Shown: positions 1 to 10,739 of the stretch, piece after piece
How positions within the stretch are numbered: the stretch's first letter is position 1
Layout of the letters: each line of letters starts with the position of its first letter
DNA from: Sialis fuliginosa
Taxonomy: Eukaryota > Arthropoda > Insecta > Megaloptera > Sialidae
DNA length: 64,000 nt
NCBI GenBank assembly: GCA_961205875.1
Contig: OY540818.1
Coordinates: forward strand, 13,304,761 to 13,368,760
Direction of reading: 5' to 3'
The notes under the pieces: model-generated
Databases searched by the model: none
What the model saw: only the letters and a program-made list of their open reading frames with translations
Told to the model about the DNA's origin: nothing
Made by a program: the position numbers and the translations under genes

Positions 1-338
1 TTTGTATAACTATATGCAATATAATACGTAAATTAAAAAAAATAAAGTAAATACCGACCAAAAATTAATTACTACTAGAAAATAGAGACACTATGGTTTC
101 TTATTGTTAGTCACTTAAACTGAACCTTAACTACAAGAAAATAATCAGTCTGGAACTGGTGAGCTTTTGATGAGGACTTCTTGTGAAGTCGAAGAGTGAA
201 ATTTTTTTCTTGTGGTTAATGTGTATTTAAAATTAACTCGTGTAAAAAACTTTAAATTTAAATAAATATTTGTTGGCTTATGTAATGTATATTTTATAGT
301 TTTCGTCAGGGCATATATGTGTAAGGTAAACAACTTAC

Positions 339-468
339 CAGTCTCTCTATCGGAACGGTCTTCGGAACCGGCTGTTTCGGCTAAGAGATCCTGCAGTTGG
401 AGAGGTGTGCGCTGGCCAAGCAAAAGCTCTGTCCCACTGGGCACATCGCGACAGGTTTCGTACCACAA
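339..468 (-). CDS. ham: hamlet-like PRDM gene, exon encoding the end of the PR domain
   Basis: Internal coding exon of 130 bp. The acceptor is ...TTATTTTAAG (AG at 470-469) and the donor is ACTG|GTAAGT (GT at 338-337), a full consensus. It is read in phase 0 at its start and leaves one base over (phase 1) at its end. The peptide starts LWYETCRDVPSGTELLLG and continues through TPLQLQDLLAE to RSDRETG. The stretch RDVPSGTELLL matches the closing PR/SET segment (R-D-I-x-P-G-T-E-L-L-V pattern) of PRDM proteins. The residues after it start the linker to the zinc fingers, which must lie left of position 1. PRDM3/16/Hamlet proteins are nuclear zinc-finger transcription factors. In flies, Hamlet sets neuronal dendrite type and sensory-lineage fate. 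The family assignment is confident; ham rather than another PRDM is inferred from the whole PR domain. Confidence 0.9.
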
Positions 469-1071
469 CTTAAAATAAATGGAAAAAGATAGTATGAAAC
501 AAAAAAATAATATCATATAATCCATATGTGTTGAAATACCTAAATTGAAAAATTTTAGTTTTTACTATTAAATATGTATTGATTATTTTTAATTTAAAAG
601 TATTCTTATATTAAATATATATACAACATTTCGAAATTTGGTAAAACTCAGTTATGTCATGAAGTTGTAGATACTTATAGATAAATAATTAACATTAATC
701 TAATCAGGTTCTTTCGGAGAAATATTATATTGTAATAGATATATTTAAAATACAGAAACTTTCCATTCTAAATCCAAAACACTTGAAGACATTGAATAGA
801 TATGATAGGTACAATATTGAAGTCATCGCTAATTTTTGGTTTATGTGTAGATACATACAAATATTATATAAAATACAGATAAGAACTTTACTCTGTTTCA
901 TTTAAAACAGTGGTTGTCGGGGTTTTTGACGACACGATTCGCGATTCGTACCGTCAAAAATCCCGTCAACCACTGCAAACTTAAATGAAACAGAGTATAA
1001 ATATATTATTTATCAATTAATTTCTTCAAGGTGTTATTAATATTAAAAATGAAATAACGATTTAATTGTAC
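469..1071 (-). other. ham: ham intron within the PR domain (603 bp)
   Basis: This intron lies between the exons at 1072-1206 and 339-468. Its donor is CAG|GTACAA and its acceptor is TTTTAAG. It is a phase-0 intron, very AT-rich, and contains one small TA-flanked inverted-repeat element at 889-997. Nothing else recognisable is present. Confidence 0.85.
889..997. mobile_element. 109-bp TA-flanked MITE (Tc1/mariner-type) in ham intron
   Basis: The outer ends read TA|CTCTGTTTCATTTAA on the left and TTAAATGAAACAGAG|TA on the right, so a perfect 15-bp terminal repeat is bounded by TA on both sides. The arms continue with few mismatches (cagtggttgtcgggg against a mirrored ccccgtcaaccactg-like copy) to a short centre holding gattcgcgattcg. 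TA target duplication and inverted ends are the mark of Tc1/mariner non-autonomous elements. There is no coding capacity. Confidence 0.8.
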
Positions 1072-1206
1072 CTGTCCGCTCACCAAAAAATGGTGAACAT
1101 TGACTTGATTTGTAGCACCATGGCCGACTGTTCTAATAAATTTCATCCAGTTTGTAGGTTCTGGTGAACCATCTAGCCATCCTCTCACTCCACTACCTGC
1201 ACATAC
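1072..1206 (-). CDS. ham: hamlet-like PRDM gene, exon encoding the middle of the PR domain
   Basis: Internal coding exon of exactly 45 codons. The acceptor is TTTTTTCAG|GTATGT (AG at 1208-1207) and the donor is GGACAG|GTACAA (GT at 1071-1070). It is phase 0 at both ends, so skipping it would keep the frame but remove the core of the PR domain. The peptide begins VCAGSGVRGWLDGSPEPTNW, continues MKFIRTVGHGATNQVNVHHF and ends LVSGQ. The block NWMKFIRTV corresponds to the conserved N-W-[ML]-[KR]-[FY]-[IV]-R motif of PR domains. The NVHHFLVSGQ block leads into the LWYE segment of the next exon. PRDM3/16 relatives are reported to methylate histone H3 lysine 9; whether this protein is catalytic cannot be told here. 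Confidence 0.92.
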
Positions 1207-1209
1207 CTG

Positions 1210-2215
1210 AAAAAATAAAATATATACATTACATGTAGAATATACAAAAAAAAAAAATTTATAAATTCCTGCAGAAAGTAATAAAATTTAAATATCAGTG
1301 AATAAAATTGGATACCAGAAACCGGAACTTTATTTATTCTTTATCCTGTTAAAAAATATTGTTTATAATTGTTAGCAAAGCGAAGAAGTCAAACAAAATT
1401 AATAAATATATAAAATTTCTTTATGATAATGAAACTTTCAGGTAAAAATAGTATTTGTATAATAGTATTATAAATTATATATCGACTTGAGACCTATTTT
1501 TTAACAAATAAAGATAAAATAATTTCAGGAATTCTTATAACAACCACAGATAAGTGTGCAAAAAGTATTTCTGCGAATCGCTGCCGTTACACATTTTAAA
1601 TTATTTTTAACAGCAACGATATCTTCGCGGTTTTTATAATCTATTTTGTCTTACTGTCATTAAAATTTAATATCTGTCGCAAAATAAAGGTGGTTTTGTG
1701 GTTTATTTTAAAAAACGAAATCTATGTAGTATCAATGGACTAATGAGTAAAAAATGTGTTATTTGTAAACATAATTAATTAATATTTTTTCCATAAAAAC
1801 ACATTTAAAAAAATTAATTAGAAAAATTTATTGATATGACAGTTGTTTTTAAAATTGGTACTTTTTACAATAATAATAAATTTGTCGGTCCGCCATTATT
1901 ATTTGTAATGCTGTATCCGTAAGAATAGGTTTTAGATTATTAAAATATTAAAAAATGAGTTTTAAAATAATATTTCATAGTAGGTAATGAAATTTTTCTA
2001 ATTGAATAAGTTCAATAAAAATATATTAAACAGATAATCTTAAGATTCCACATATACAAACGTTTGTTTTAGTTAAATATTTTAATCATTTTGGTAAAAA
2101 TAAATGCAACTTTATAATTAATACTTTCATCTCTGATCCCCTACTTGTAACCGAAAAGAAATTGAGTGTAAGAAGAAAAAAGGAAAATGATTTGAAACGT
2201 AACAGCATTAATACG
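1210..2215. other. AT-rich intronic stretch, nothing recognised
   Basis: About 1 kb of AT-rich sequence downstream (in plus-strand order) of the PR-domain exon. No open frame, inverted repeat or tRNA-like motif stands out. Confidence 0.6.
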
Positions 2216-2225
2216 TTAGTGACAA

Positions 2226-2445
2226 AACCGCCCCCGAGGTTGAGAGCCACGTCTCTTCAATTGAATGATAAACAACATCCTCCTAGCTTCCACCGCCCTC
2301 TTTGTGGCTTTCTGAATAGAGACAAGAGAGTAATTTAACAACCGCAGCAGGGATCGAACCATTAGCCTTTCAGCTTCGCTGCTTCCACTTCTAAGCCCCT
2401 GACACAACAACACGCTCCCTCTATTGGTGAAAGCAGAAAGCAAGA
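2226..2445 (-). repeat. tRNA-like / SINE-like fragment
   Basis: A GC-richer block in an AT-rich setting. On the minus strand it holds the box-B-like string GGTTCGATCCC (2360-2350), preceded by a box-A-like region around GTGTCAGGGGC (2405-2395) at a spacing loosely like a tRNA gene. It is followed by a non-tRNA body (CTGCTGCGG ... ctctattcagaaagccac ... ggcggtggaagctagg). That pattern, a tRNA-type head plus an unrelated body, suggests a SINE or tRNA pseudogene. A 75-codon frame through it is probably incidental. The cloverleaf is not convincing, so this is not called as a tRNA gene. Confidence 0.35.
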
Positions 2446-3129
2446 ACGTGCCTTAAATTATTAACCGAGTACCTACTCCTCAACTTTGTTATATGTTTGA
2501 AATAGATGTCTCTATAAATATACGGGAATATATCGAATTTGAGCAAATCAAAGTACATATTTTATTCCGACATTATTTTTGTTGTTTCTACTTAAATAAG
2601 TGATTTTGGAGGTGTTTAGCGTACTGAAACCTAACCTAAAAGTGCCAAAATAACGATTTTGGTAATGTTTAAGAATTTATTACCAAGTAAGTAATTTTTT
2701 CTAAAGTTTTCGTTCATGGTAAGAAATAGTACTATCTTTCGTCATTAAAATTAATTTATAGTTTTTATAGTACACATTTTTTTCACCGAGATATGACAGA
2801 ATCCGTTTTATGAATAGTTCAATTAATGAGGAAGCAGATTTTTTTTATTGCCCAGTGTAATATAGCTAAAAGATATAATTAATCATTAACAAGTGCCAAT
2901 ATTATTATTAGAAAGGTACAAATGTATATGTGTATTTAAAGTCTTTATATTTCGTAGAACTTAGGTTTCTCAAATCCACATAGATCAAAAAAAGTGAGTG
3001 ATTTTATTACAGTAGTTTATATTCTTAAAAAAAAAATTACAATAGTTTGTCTACAAAATATATTAATATTCATTAATGAAAATTAAACGAAATTAATTAA
3101 TTAATAGGTTAATCCTACGTAGAAAAAGG

Positions 3130-3385
3130 TAACGAAATTGTTGTTAATTTGTACCGAAGAATCTGTCGCACGCATCTTAGGGATAAAATGCACACGCAAC
3201 CACCAATGGCATATAGTGTTAAAGTCAGATAGAGCGAGTGGGTGGGTTAAGGGAGTTGAAGAGGGTGCCGTAATGAGACAATGCGGATTACGAGACGAGG
3301 GAAATTGTGGGAAATGTAAGAGGCTTTTCGGTTTCCGCAACCGACAACGTAGAATTGGATTTGTTGGATGGTTAAACAACATAAT
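3130..3385. promoter_or_regulatory. GC-richer intronic island, candidate enhancer
   Basis: A 250-bp block of balanced composition within AT-rich intron. It contains TGTGGGAAA (3306-3314), which fits the Su(H)/Notch consensus YGTGRGAA, gcggattacg (a K50-homeodomain-like GGATTA core), and tgataacg (GATA-type). Hamlet acts in Notch-dependent lineages in flies, which makes a Su(H) site here plausible. Frames of 93 and 105 codons cross it on opposite strands; neither resembles a known protein nor has splice context. The regulatory role is inferred from composition and motifs only. Confidence 0.35.
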
Positions 3386-3669
3386 GATAACGTCTGCAAC
3401 CTCGAGGATTTATAAGAATCTGTTTAATTATTTCACAATTGTCGATGATCATTAGTTTTTATTTTATATTTGTTTTATTATTTTTGAATTTATACCTACA
3501 GATAATTGGTAGATGTATGTATGAATTATCTTTATATTCGTATCTATTGGTCAAATATGATATCTAAATATGTACGTATACAAATTAAATTGATTTTTTA
3601 TTTGGAAAATTACCTATTGTTGCTATTTATTTTTACAAAAGCTGTTTAATAACACTATTAAAAAACGTT

Positions 3670-4008
3670 CCTAAAGGACCCCGCAGAATCCTTATGGAAA
3701 ACGTTTTTTTGTATCGTACTTATTTAGACCGCTATTTAGCAAACATTAGAATTTTTCAATTGAACCATTTTTTAACCATGGCGCGGACAATCAAAATATA
3801 TATTATACATGTATAAATACGTATGTATTGACTGAGCAGAACACACGAAAAGCCTAGCTTCAGGGTTATATCATAAAACCATGAGTTGTTAGGACTGTGC
3901 CCTGCCCATGGAGACTTTTGATCTTTTCATCAAGGACTATAAGAATTCAAAGTTTCAAAGGGTTTGAAAGAGACCCGTTTCCCATTAGGATTCTGCGGGG
4001 TTCTTTAT
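3670..4008. mobile_element. ~340-bp inverted-repeat element (MITE)
   Basis: The left end TAAAGGACCCCGCAGAATCC (from 3672) is repeated inverted at the right end (ggattctgcggggttcttta, to 4007). Complementarity continues inward (ttatggaaaacg against cgtttcccatta). The interior (for example ccatgagttgttaggactg) has no coding capacity. No clear target duplication could be fixed, so the superfamily is left open. Confidence 0.65.
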
Positions 4009-4424
4009 TCAAGGGGCATAAAATGATTACTAAATTGAATTTAATATGTAAGTATGCATATAGGTACAAGAACATTAGAACTAAAAATCAGGCACATGGT
4101 TGCATACATTTTTTTAACTAACTAGTTATATGTTTTTTTTTACTCGAAAAGAAATAATTTTGGATCAATTTTATTATTATCATAAATATAACAGCTTTTC
4201 AAAGGTTATTTATTTGATAAAATATCCTAGTTATAAAAAAATTTGAATAACTAAGAAATGAAAATTATTGTTACAAAAAAATAGCTACACATATACAAAA
4301 ATATAAAAAACACACGTTTTAAAACATCAAAAACCAATTTTCGACAATTTCCGATACCGAGATGAAGAATGTAACAAAAAGTATTCTCGATCAATCAAAC
4401 AAATAAAAAGACATATATCACGCA

Positions 4425-4665
4425 TTCGGAGGACGTAGATTGCCGTAATGGGTTGTCGTAGTGTCGAGGAAACTGTATGAGGAAAGAGGGGGGGGGGGGG
4501 GGAGGATTGCACGTGCTTGCAACACGCACTGCACTTGTTGTCTAATGCATTTATCTCGTCAGAATCCATAGACCGAGAGCGAAAACCTGCCTTAATGATC
4601 TCTGTACCGCAGAAACATTTTAGTTGCTTTTTATTCCTTATTTTATTCAAAATTCAGCCGTTAAT
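4425..4665. other. GC-richer block with 15-base poly-G run
   Basis: Contains an uninterrupted G run at 4488-4502 followed by a unique, GC-richer segment (gcacgtgcttgcaacacgc, tctaatgcatttatctcgtc). The CACGTG at about 4510 is an E-box. It may be a regulatory element next to a simple repeat; there is no coding evidence. Confidence 0.3.
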
Positions 4666-4869
4666 GGTTGTACAATATAAAAAGAACTGTTTAAATAAAT
4701 ATGAAAAAGATTACATACAATATTTATTTTACAAGAATTTTTATTTGATGGTAAAAAGATGTATATTTAAATGAAAAAACTTGAACCAATTTTAATCAAA
4801 CATAGCCAGGTATTGTACCTACATAAGAAAGAAAAGTGCAGATGGATCTAGAGTTATAAGCGGACAAAA

Positions 4870-4900
4870 AGACAGAGAGACGTTGCGTTTTATAAATATA
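4870..4900 (-). repeat. Short fragment of the 'ataaaacgcaacgtctctctgtct' head repeat
   Basis: Read on the minus strand it gives tttataaaacgcaacgtctc followed by tctgtct. This is the same head found at 61630 and, degraded, at 15340 and 56205. Only the head is present, facing the other way, so it is a truncated copy. Confidence 0.5.
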
Positions 4901-5741
4901 GATATTATATTATATCAGAAACAAAAATTTAATAAAAAATAAAATACATTTTCTCGCGTCCACCTTAAGCAAAATCGTTGAATCCTAATTTTAACCTCCA
5001 TAATTTTTTTTTTAAATAACTTGTTTTGATAACCTACAATTTTTCCATTTACGTTATTTTATTAATTAAAGAGAACATTTTACGGCTGTTTGTAATAGCT
5101 TATTGATTAAAATGTTTTCATAAATATAATTCCAACAATGAACAAATACTGAAATCTTTAAAACAAGTAATTAACGTAGTTATTTAATGAATTCCTTCTG
5201 GTTTAATTAACTTGAGCATTAATTGTAAATCAACACATTTTTTTCTATTTAAAATAACTTCTAGCTCTTAATAAACAAAATATGTGCCTGCATATTAGCA
5301 AATATTTGTGAATGCGACATATTTGATTAGAAATGCAAGTCTGCAATAATTGCATTAATAAGGTATTAGCATACAGCACCATCTAGCGATAAAATATGGA
5401 ACTAGTTGAATTACCTGTAATACGCCGATGTGCAGTTACCTGTATAATGAATGGTGCTGAAACACACCTGTTAGGGAATGGCTTATACATGCAATGTTGT
5501 TTATTGAACACGTTTTCTCTTTCTCTAGCGCACGACACTAAAATATATACGTGGTTTATATATTAACTTCGAATAGAGGTGTCGATAGTGTAGTTATAGT
5601 GTTGTTTATTATTGATTGTAAAGTTTGCTAATTTTTAATTAATATTTTTAACATACGATTGTGGGTAATAAGCAAAATATTGATTATCCATAAAATATTA
5701 AATTATTTAAATAGTTTCAAAGCTATAATATACTTATTCGA

Positions 5742-5946
5742 CAACTGTAACTAGAGGCTCTGGGGCCCCGTGGTAGAAAGTGACCGAGGGGCCCTCACTA
5801 TATGCAAAATATAAAAATTGAAGACTGTTTTTAGCTGCTAGTTTAATCCACAATACGCTTTTTTTCCTCAATCTTGCCGACTCTAGTTTTTACAGTACTG
5901 CCCCCCCCCCATGCTCGAGATAATGCCGGTGGTAGTTACGGCCCTG
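5742..5946. mobile_element. hAT-like non-autonomous element (degenerate left end)
   Basis: The right end, read inverted, is CAGGGCCGTAACTACCACCG. The left end ctgtaactagaggctc is a degenerate version of the related left end at 42051 (cagggccgtaaccagaggct). A CAGGGCCGTAAC-type terminus is typical of hAT MITEs. The interior has GC-rich bits (ggggccccgtgg) and a C10 run at about 5901. An 8-bp target duplication was not found. Confidence 0.45.
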
Positions 5947-5949
5947 GCA

Positions 5950-8010
5950 GCATGCAAATAATAAATGTATGAATGTTATTTATATAATATTTAATATTTA
6001 ATTAACTTTTTTAATATCTTAAAATTAAAAAGCCCACGATATTAGATAACCCTATATACATTTAGTATTTGTATTCAAGTAAATATATATAGGTACATAT
6101 TATTATATAACAATAGAATAATAATATTAACATGCATTTTTTTAACCTACATTTATTAATTAAAAATAACTATTCATTAATTCATTATAGTTAAGATTCA
6201 ATAATAATATATTTAATTGCAAGGAACGAATAAATAATATATATATATTAGGTATATAAATATATTATTTATTTATGTATTAAACAAATAAATATTTTTC
6301 TTATATCTTTTATGCTTTATTTTTGTATTATAAAACTTAGTTCTGCATTATAATAAAAATATATTAAAAAATGAAGTGTTTTTAAAAGTAATTTGAACTA
6401 AACCCAAAAATATTTAAGAAAAATATTATATTAATAATGGTCACGTATCTACTTTCTAAATATTGTACATATTCAAAGCTACTCCATCAATGTCTTCAAC
6501 AAGTTCAGAATTAGATACAAAACATAATAAACTGATAGTTTGAACAATGTAAGAGCTAGATTGAACGATGGCAAGGGATAAAGATATAAAAAGATACATC
6601 AGGGGATGCTGTGTAAGAGGGAGGATCTATAACGGAGGTCAATGAAGCACGAGCTAAACGCGTTTACTAGACAATTTGTCATAAAAGCAGCAATCTGCAC
6701 TTGACAAAATAATAACTAAGCTCTCTAGTGAAATATTATCTTATGTTTTTGGTGTGTTCGTTTTTATATAATACATTTAATATCTTTGTTGGGAATATTA
6801 GATTCAATACTTTAGCTGTTAACATATAAAATAATGGTTATAATAAAGATTTTTTTGGAATATGTACCATCTACATAAATTGTAATCAATTTTATACTGC
6901 AATTCGATTATTATTTTTGAGGGGAGGTAAATATAATAAACATCAAATACTATCTATGACATTATGACACTTTGACCGATATCTCGCGGTTTTCTTCAGA
7001 AGTGATTTTTTATGTCCGGTAAATGTTGATTGATACGTCAATTATATTATTATCTACGAACGATACACGAGAAAAACCAAGATAAAAATGATTATTCAAT
7101 ACAAAAACCACTAAAATCTAATACTATTGTAATCACCACTTCACTTGGAAATTTTGTTTTTTCAGGAATGGAGAATCTTACATACGTTGTAAAAAATTAG
7201 TTTTATCTACTTATGTATGACGTATGTACACATATGTATTATTATCTAACAGACTAGATTTGTTCAATACTCATTTATAACTCCATAGATGCTTTAGTTT
7301 TAAGGGCCATATTTAGATGTAGAGTAATGGTCTCCAAACTCAAAAAGCGTGGCAGCTACTTTTTAAAATTTATAATATTTAATGAGCTATATACATTTTT
7401 AAAGAATTTTTATTGTTTTACCTATTGAGTAGCATTCGGAAAATAAATTATAAAAATAATTGTAAATTATAAACTATTTCTCATTCTATTAAAAATCAAA
7501 AATGCTCTGCATCAAAAATAAAAAAAATTAATCAGTAAGTTTAATGTATTAACAGAAGCAACACATGCTGTGTATACAATCAAATTAATTCCCTCTGATT
7601 GGCCACCCCTGCGAAGCGATGATCATCGCTTACTATGTGAATAATTTGTTAACACAATCTACGACATATGTTGAGGTAGTTTACAAAGCTAGATGGGTGG
7701 AATAATAATGACGGATCGCTTCAAGTCATGTAGACTGTATGGTTTTATATTTTAATTAATTTTCAGAATTCTTAAGTAGATATTACATATTGGGGAATAA
7801 AGTCGTCTAGTTATATTTATACATATTTTATTGTGTCGATACTTATATATTAAATATTAACTCATAGTGTTGAATCTGGGGGATCCCCCATTTCTTTAAC
7901 AGTGAAATAAAATTCTTCCAGACCAAAAATTTGAAAGACAAAAAATACTTTTTTACATTACACATTTACAATATCATCAAAAATATTTCGTAAAAATGTT
8001 ATCTACTTAA
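5950..8010. other. AT-rich intronic stretch
   Basis: Two kilobases of AT-rich sequence with only short low-complexity patches (ta-rich strings near 6240). A hAT-like phrase (gtctccaaactc, about 7331) hints at an old element edge, but no partner end was found. No gene is seen. Confidence 0.5.
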
Positions 8011-8015
8011 AAAAC

Positions 8016-8460
8016 ATCTGCCAAGTAAATGCATAGTGCTTCCTCAATGCCATTTAAAACGTCAAAATGACATTTAATATGTCAAAGTAAATATCAGTTT
8101 AAAAAACTGAGATGAATCTTTGTAAGTATATATTTTACAACAAACGTTGTAGACTTATATTATAGGAAATTGAATGCTCTACAAAAATGTTTCTATAAAA
8201 TTTTCACGTAATTCGATTTTGAAATGGGACCGTCCTCAAGTCAGACACAACCATTAAACCAAGTTTCATTAATATCAGTTCAATGGTCCATGAGTTATGC
8301 GTGTGACAAGAATTCAGGGGACAGACACACAGATAGATAGACAGACTGAAACGGAAAGATCAATTTAAAATTTTGAAATCGGAGAACAATTTTTTTTGTC
8401 TCATTCTAAAACGATCACAAAGCTTCTCGCAACTTCGATATTGTGAGGAAGCAAAATATA
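8016..8460 (-). repeat. Dispersed repeat family J, copy 1
   Basis: On the minus strand this matches 19812-20060 in three ordered blocks: gcttcctc...atatcgaag...gagaagctttgtgat, then cataactcatg...ccaacc/ccattgaactgatattaatgaaac, then gaagcact[ga]tgcatttact. A run of acagacagactgaaacgg-type sequence lies inside. The fluent, non-coding, gacagac-containing style is typical of dispersed insect repeats; no transposase or RT frame is present. The class is unknown. Confidence 0.6.
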
Positions 8461-8689
8461 TCCGAAATAATAACACTTACTTTAAAATCGAACCAATTTT
8501 AATCTTTTTATGTTTTCAACTACAATTATATTTTTTGCCATAAAATCCCATGAATTTCAAATGAACAGAAAAAATTCTGTATCTACACTAAAACTTTTCT
8601 ACGGCCATAAAAACATGACACAATTATCTCTAATGACCATAGGAGCTTACTTTACACAATCAATAACCTTAACTCATACGGGCTAACCC

Positions 8690-8895
8690 AGTCGCAACAA
8701 AAAACCGTGGTGGCGGCGGCGTGTCTACTCGAACTAAAGCGGGACGAGGCGGGGAGTCCGCCCCACGAACAGCACCGGGACCATTATACGTGCCCTCACA
8801 TATGTTGCGAAGATTTGCCGCGTGCCTTTTGCGCGGGCGGCGGCGACCGATGCACGAGATCATTCAGACCTTGTTTATTTGAATTATGTGCCATT
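8690..8895. promoter_or_regulatory. CpG-rich island in the ham intron
   Basis: A 200-bp island with dense CpG (gtggcggcggcgtgtc, gggacgaggcggggagtccg, gcgcgggcggcggcgaccg) inside DNA that is otherwise very AT-rich. Open frames of 63 and 64 codons cross it on both strands, as expected for GC-rich sequence with few stops. The composition fits an internal promoter, an alternative 5' exon or a strongly constrained enhancer of ham. PRDM3/16-type genes are known to have isoforms with and without the PR domain, so an internal promoter is plausible. Not proven. Confidence 0.4.
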
Positions 8896-9224
8896 TGATT
8901 TTTAATGATGTCGCATTACCGCAGCTTTACGTTGACAATTTATTTTTGGAATTATGGTTTTAATAATGATATTAGTATTTTAAATAAATTTCGGTCAAGA
9001 CGTACACAGGTATATGCCATAAAGGTTCCGAAGTACGTACAACGTGGACTAACAGGTTCATTTTTGAGTTAGAAAAAAATATAAAAATAGTGTCATATTC
9101 TTATAATTGAGATTTACATTTTGACAACTCACTTATCTGGATATAAAAAAAATTCTATGACGCCTCTCCATATTTCTCGAAAATTTGAATTGATATTGTT
9201 GATTTTAGTATTTGTTGTTGCTAC

Positions 9225-9400
9225 ACTTGGACTTCTATAAGTTCGAACCATTTAAGTTCGAGTTCCTCTACATCGGAGGAGAAGTTGTTTCCCTCACTCC
9301 TTACCGTCTTTGTGTGATGCCCAGTACGCTTTGCAATATTGAGCATGAGCAAACCACGCGTAAACGTTGAGAAAATAATTATTAAAATCCTCCCCCTCCT
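9225..9400. other. Moderately GC-rich unique stretch
   Basis: Contains ctctacatcggaggagaag and gcatgagcaaaccacgcg, less AT-rich than its surroundings. No splice-bounded frame with recognisable protein is seen. It could be regulatory or an eroded repeat. Confidence 0.2.
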
Positions 9401-9535
9401 AACAAAAAAAACTAGTTATGAAACAGCTTTAGTTCAAGCTTTTACTTTTTTAAATAAATTGTTATATATTTATATAGTAACTAAATGATTCTATTTCTTA
9501 TTTTCTTGTATTTTAGTCCATATTTGTATGACGAG

Positions 9536-10191
9536 TTGAAGTTCACTGCAGGAAATTTCACTAAAAAATTTCGAATTTTTGATTTCGTTAAAAGTATGCT
9601 TATTGTATAGAAAATGACGTGAAAAGTTGTTTGTTTCAAACCGCAGGTCTGTATCTCAAACCGTTCTCGAGATATAGCCTCTCAAAGTTTTAGTTTTTTA
9701 AAAATTTTGAAGAAAAATGGCCCTAACTTTTGAACGGATGGTCTGAATTGATTTTAGTTGACGGATTTGGAATCAGCGTGTCAAAATCTATATAATGACA
9801 TGTATAATACCTTAAAACTTGGAAAAAAAAATTTCGCGAAAAATCGAAAAAATTCAAAGGGGTATACCTTAAAAAAATGTCGATTTTTGACCAAAATTTT
9901 TTTGCCGTATTTTAAAGTATTATACATGTCATTATATAGATTTTGACACGCTGATTTCAAATCCGTCAACTAAAATCAATTCCGACCACACGTTCAAAAG
10001 TTATGGCCTTTTTTCTCCAAAAATTTGAAAAAACTAATACTTTGAGAGGCTATATTTCGAGAACGGTTTGAGATACAGACCTGCGGTTTGAAACAAACAA
10101 CTTTTCACGTCATTTTCTATACAATAAACATACTTTTAACGAAATCAAAAATTCGAAATTTTTTAGTGAAATTTCCTGCAGTGAACTTCAA
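9536..10191. mobile_element. 656-bp foldback element (near-complete palindrome)
   Basis: The left end ttgaagttcactgcagg is mirrored at the right end as cctgcagtgaacttcaa. Complementarity runs inward almost without a break through cgaaatttttgatttcg, aaatgacgtgaaaagttg, aaccgcaggtctgtatctca, acggatttg and atataatgacatgtataata, to a centre at ggtatacc (9861-9868). Arms are about 325 bp with scattered mismatches, lowest identity near the centre. Two mirrored 62-codon frames run through the arms and are artefacts of the palindrome. No transposase and no certain target duplication were seen. Confidence 0.85.
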
Positions 10192-10539
10192 TTTTATGCA
10201 GAATTATTACGTGACAAACTTCATTTTGCAGTTTCTTTCATATATAAAGTCAACTTGGGAATCGGGTCCGTAAATTAATTTTTTAAAAACGTTTCTAAAT
10301 ATTATAAGAAAGTTGGTTTATAAAAATACAAGATATAAGTCATTAAGATAATGAACATGACTTATATTTAAGACAAATCAATTTATTTCTATCTTCATTC
10401 ATTAATTTGCTTTTTCTTAAAATATTGTCAGTCATTGATAATTCTAATTAATCTAAAAACGTTGCCAATTATATAAACAAATTCGAAAGAAAATTGTAGA
10501 AAATCAATTTCCAACATTCTTTGAAAAAAACTAATAGTT

Positions 10540-10735
10540 GGCCATGGTCTGCTTGCGTCATCAGTCATCGATGTTAGTAAGGATGACTGGATCGCTCCCA
10601 AAGGACGTAATACTTCTGCTCCGATTATTCGCATGATTTGATCGTAGAGAGCCATGTGTCGATAGATGATTGGTCGAGATTTAGGCACGGACCGATGTGA
10701 AGTCAACAGAGAGAGTTCTCGATGAAATTGTGCTT
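10540..10735. promoter_or_regulatory. GC-richer intronic island, candidate enhancer
   Basis: A 190-bp block (ggccatggtctgcttgcg ... gatgactggatcgctccc ... gcacggaccgatgtgaag) with complex sequence and no repeats, next to AT-rich DNA. A 92-codon minus-strand frame covers it but has no recognised homology. It is listed as a constrained-element candidate on composition alone. Confidence 0.25.
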
Positions 10736-10739
10736 ATTA

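Noticed and set aside
3101-3455. 93- and 105-codon frames on both strands near 3.3 kb
   Set aside because: No recognised domain; they overlap head-on and lie in a block better explained as regulatory DNA.
5365-5400. Insulator-type site from gcaccatctagcg
   Set aside because: A similar string occurs at 16580 (cgccatctatc), but the motif is short and common in insect DNA. Nothing else supports a boundary.
8669-8898. Small proteins on both strands of the CpG island
   Set aside because: GC-rich DNA has few stops, so frames are expected on both strands; no homology, splice or start context.
9758-9969. Two 62-codon frames with nearly the same protein on opposite strands
   Set aside because: A consequence of the 656-bp palindrome.
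10428-10706. 92-codon minus-strand coding exon
   Set aside because: The sequence has no recognised homology and no matching acceptor/donor pair in ham phase. Listed only as a candidate regulatory island.
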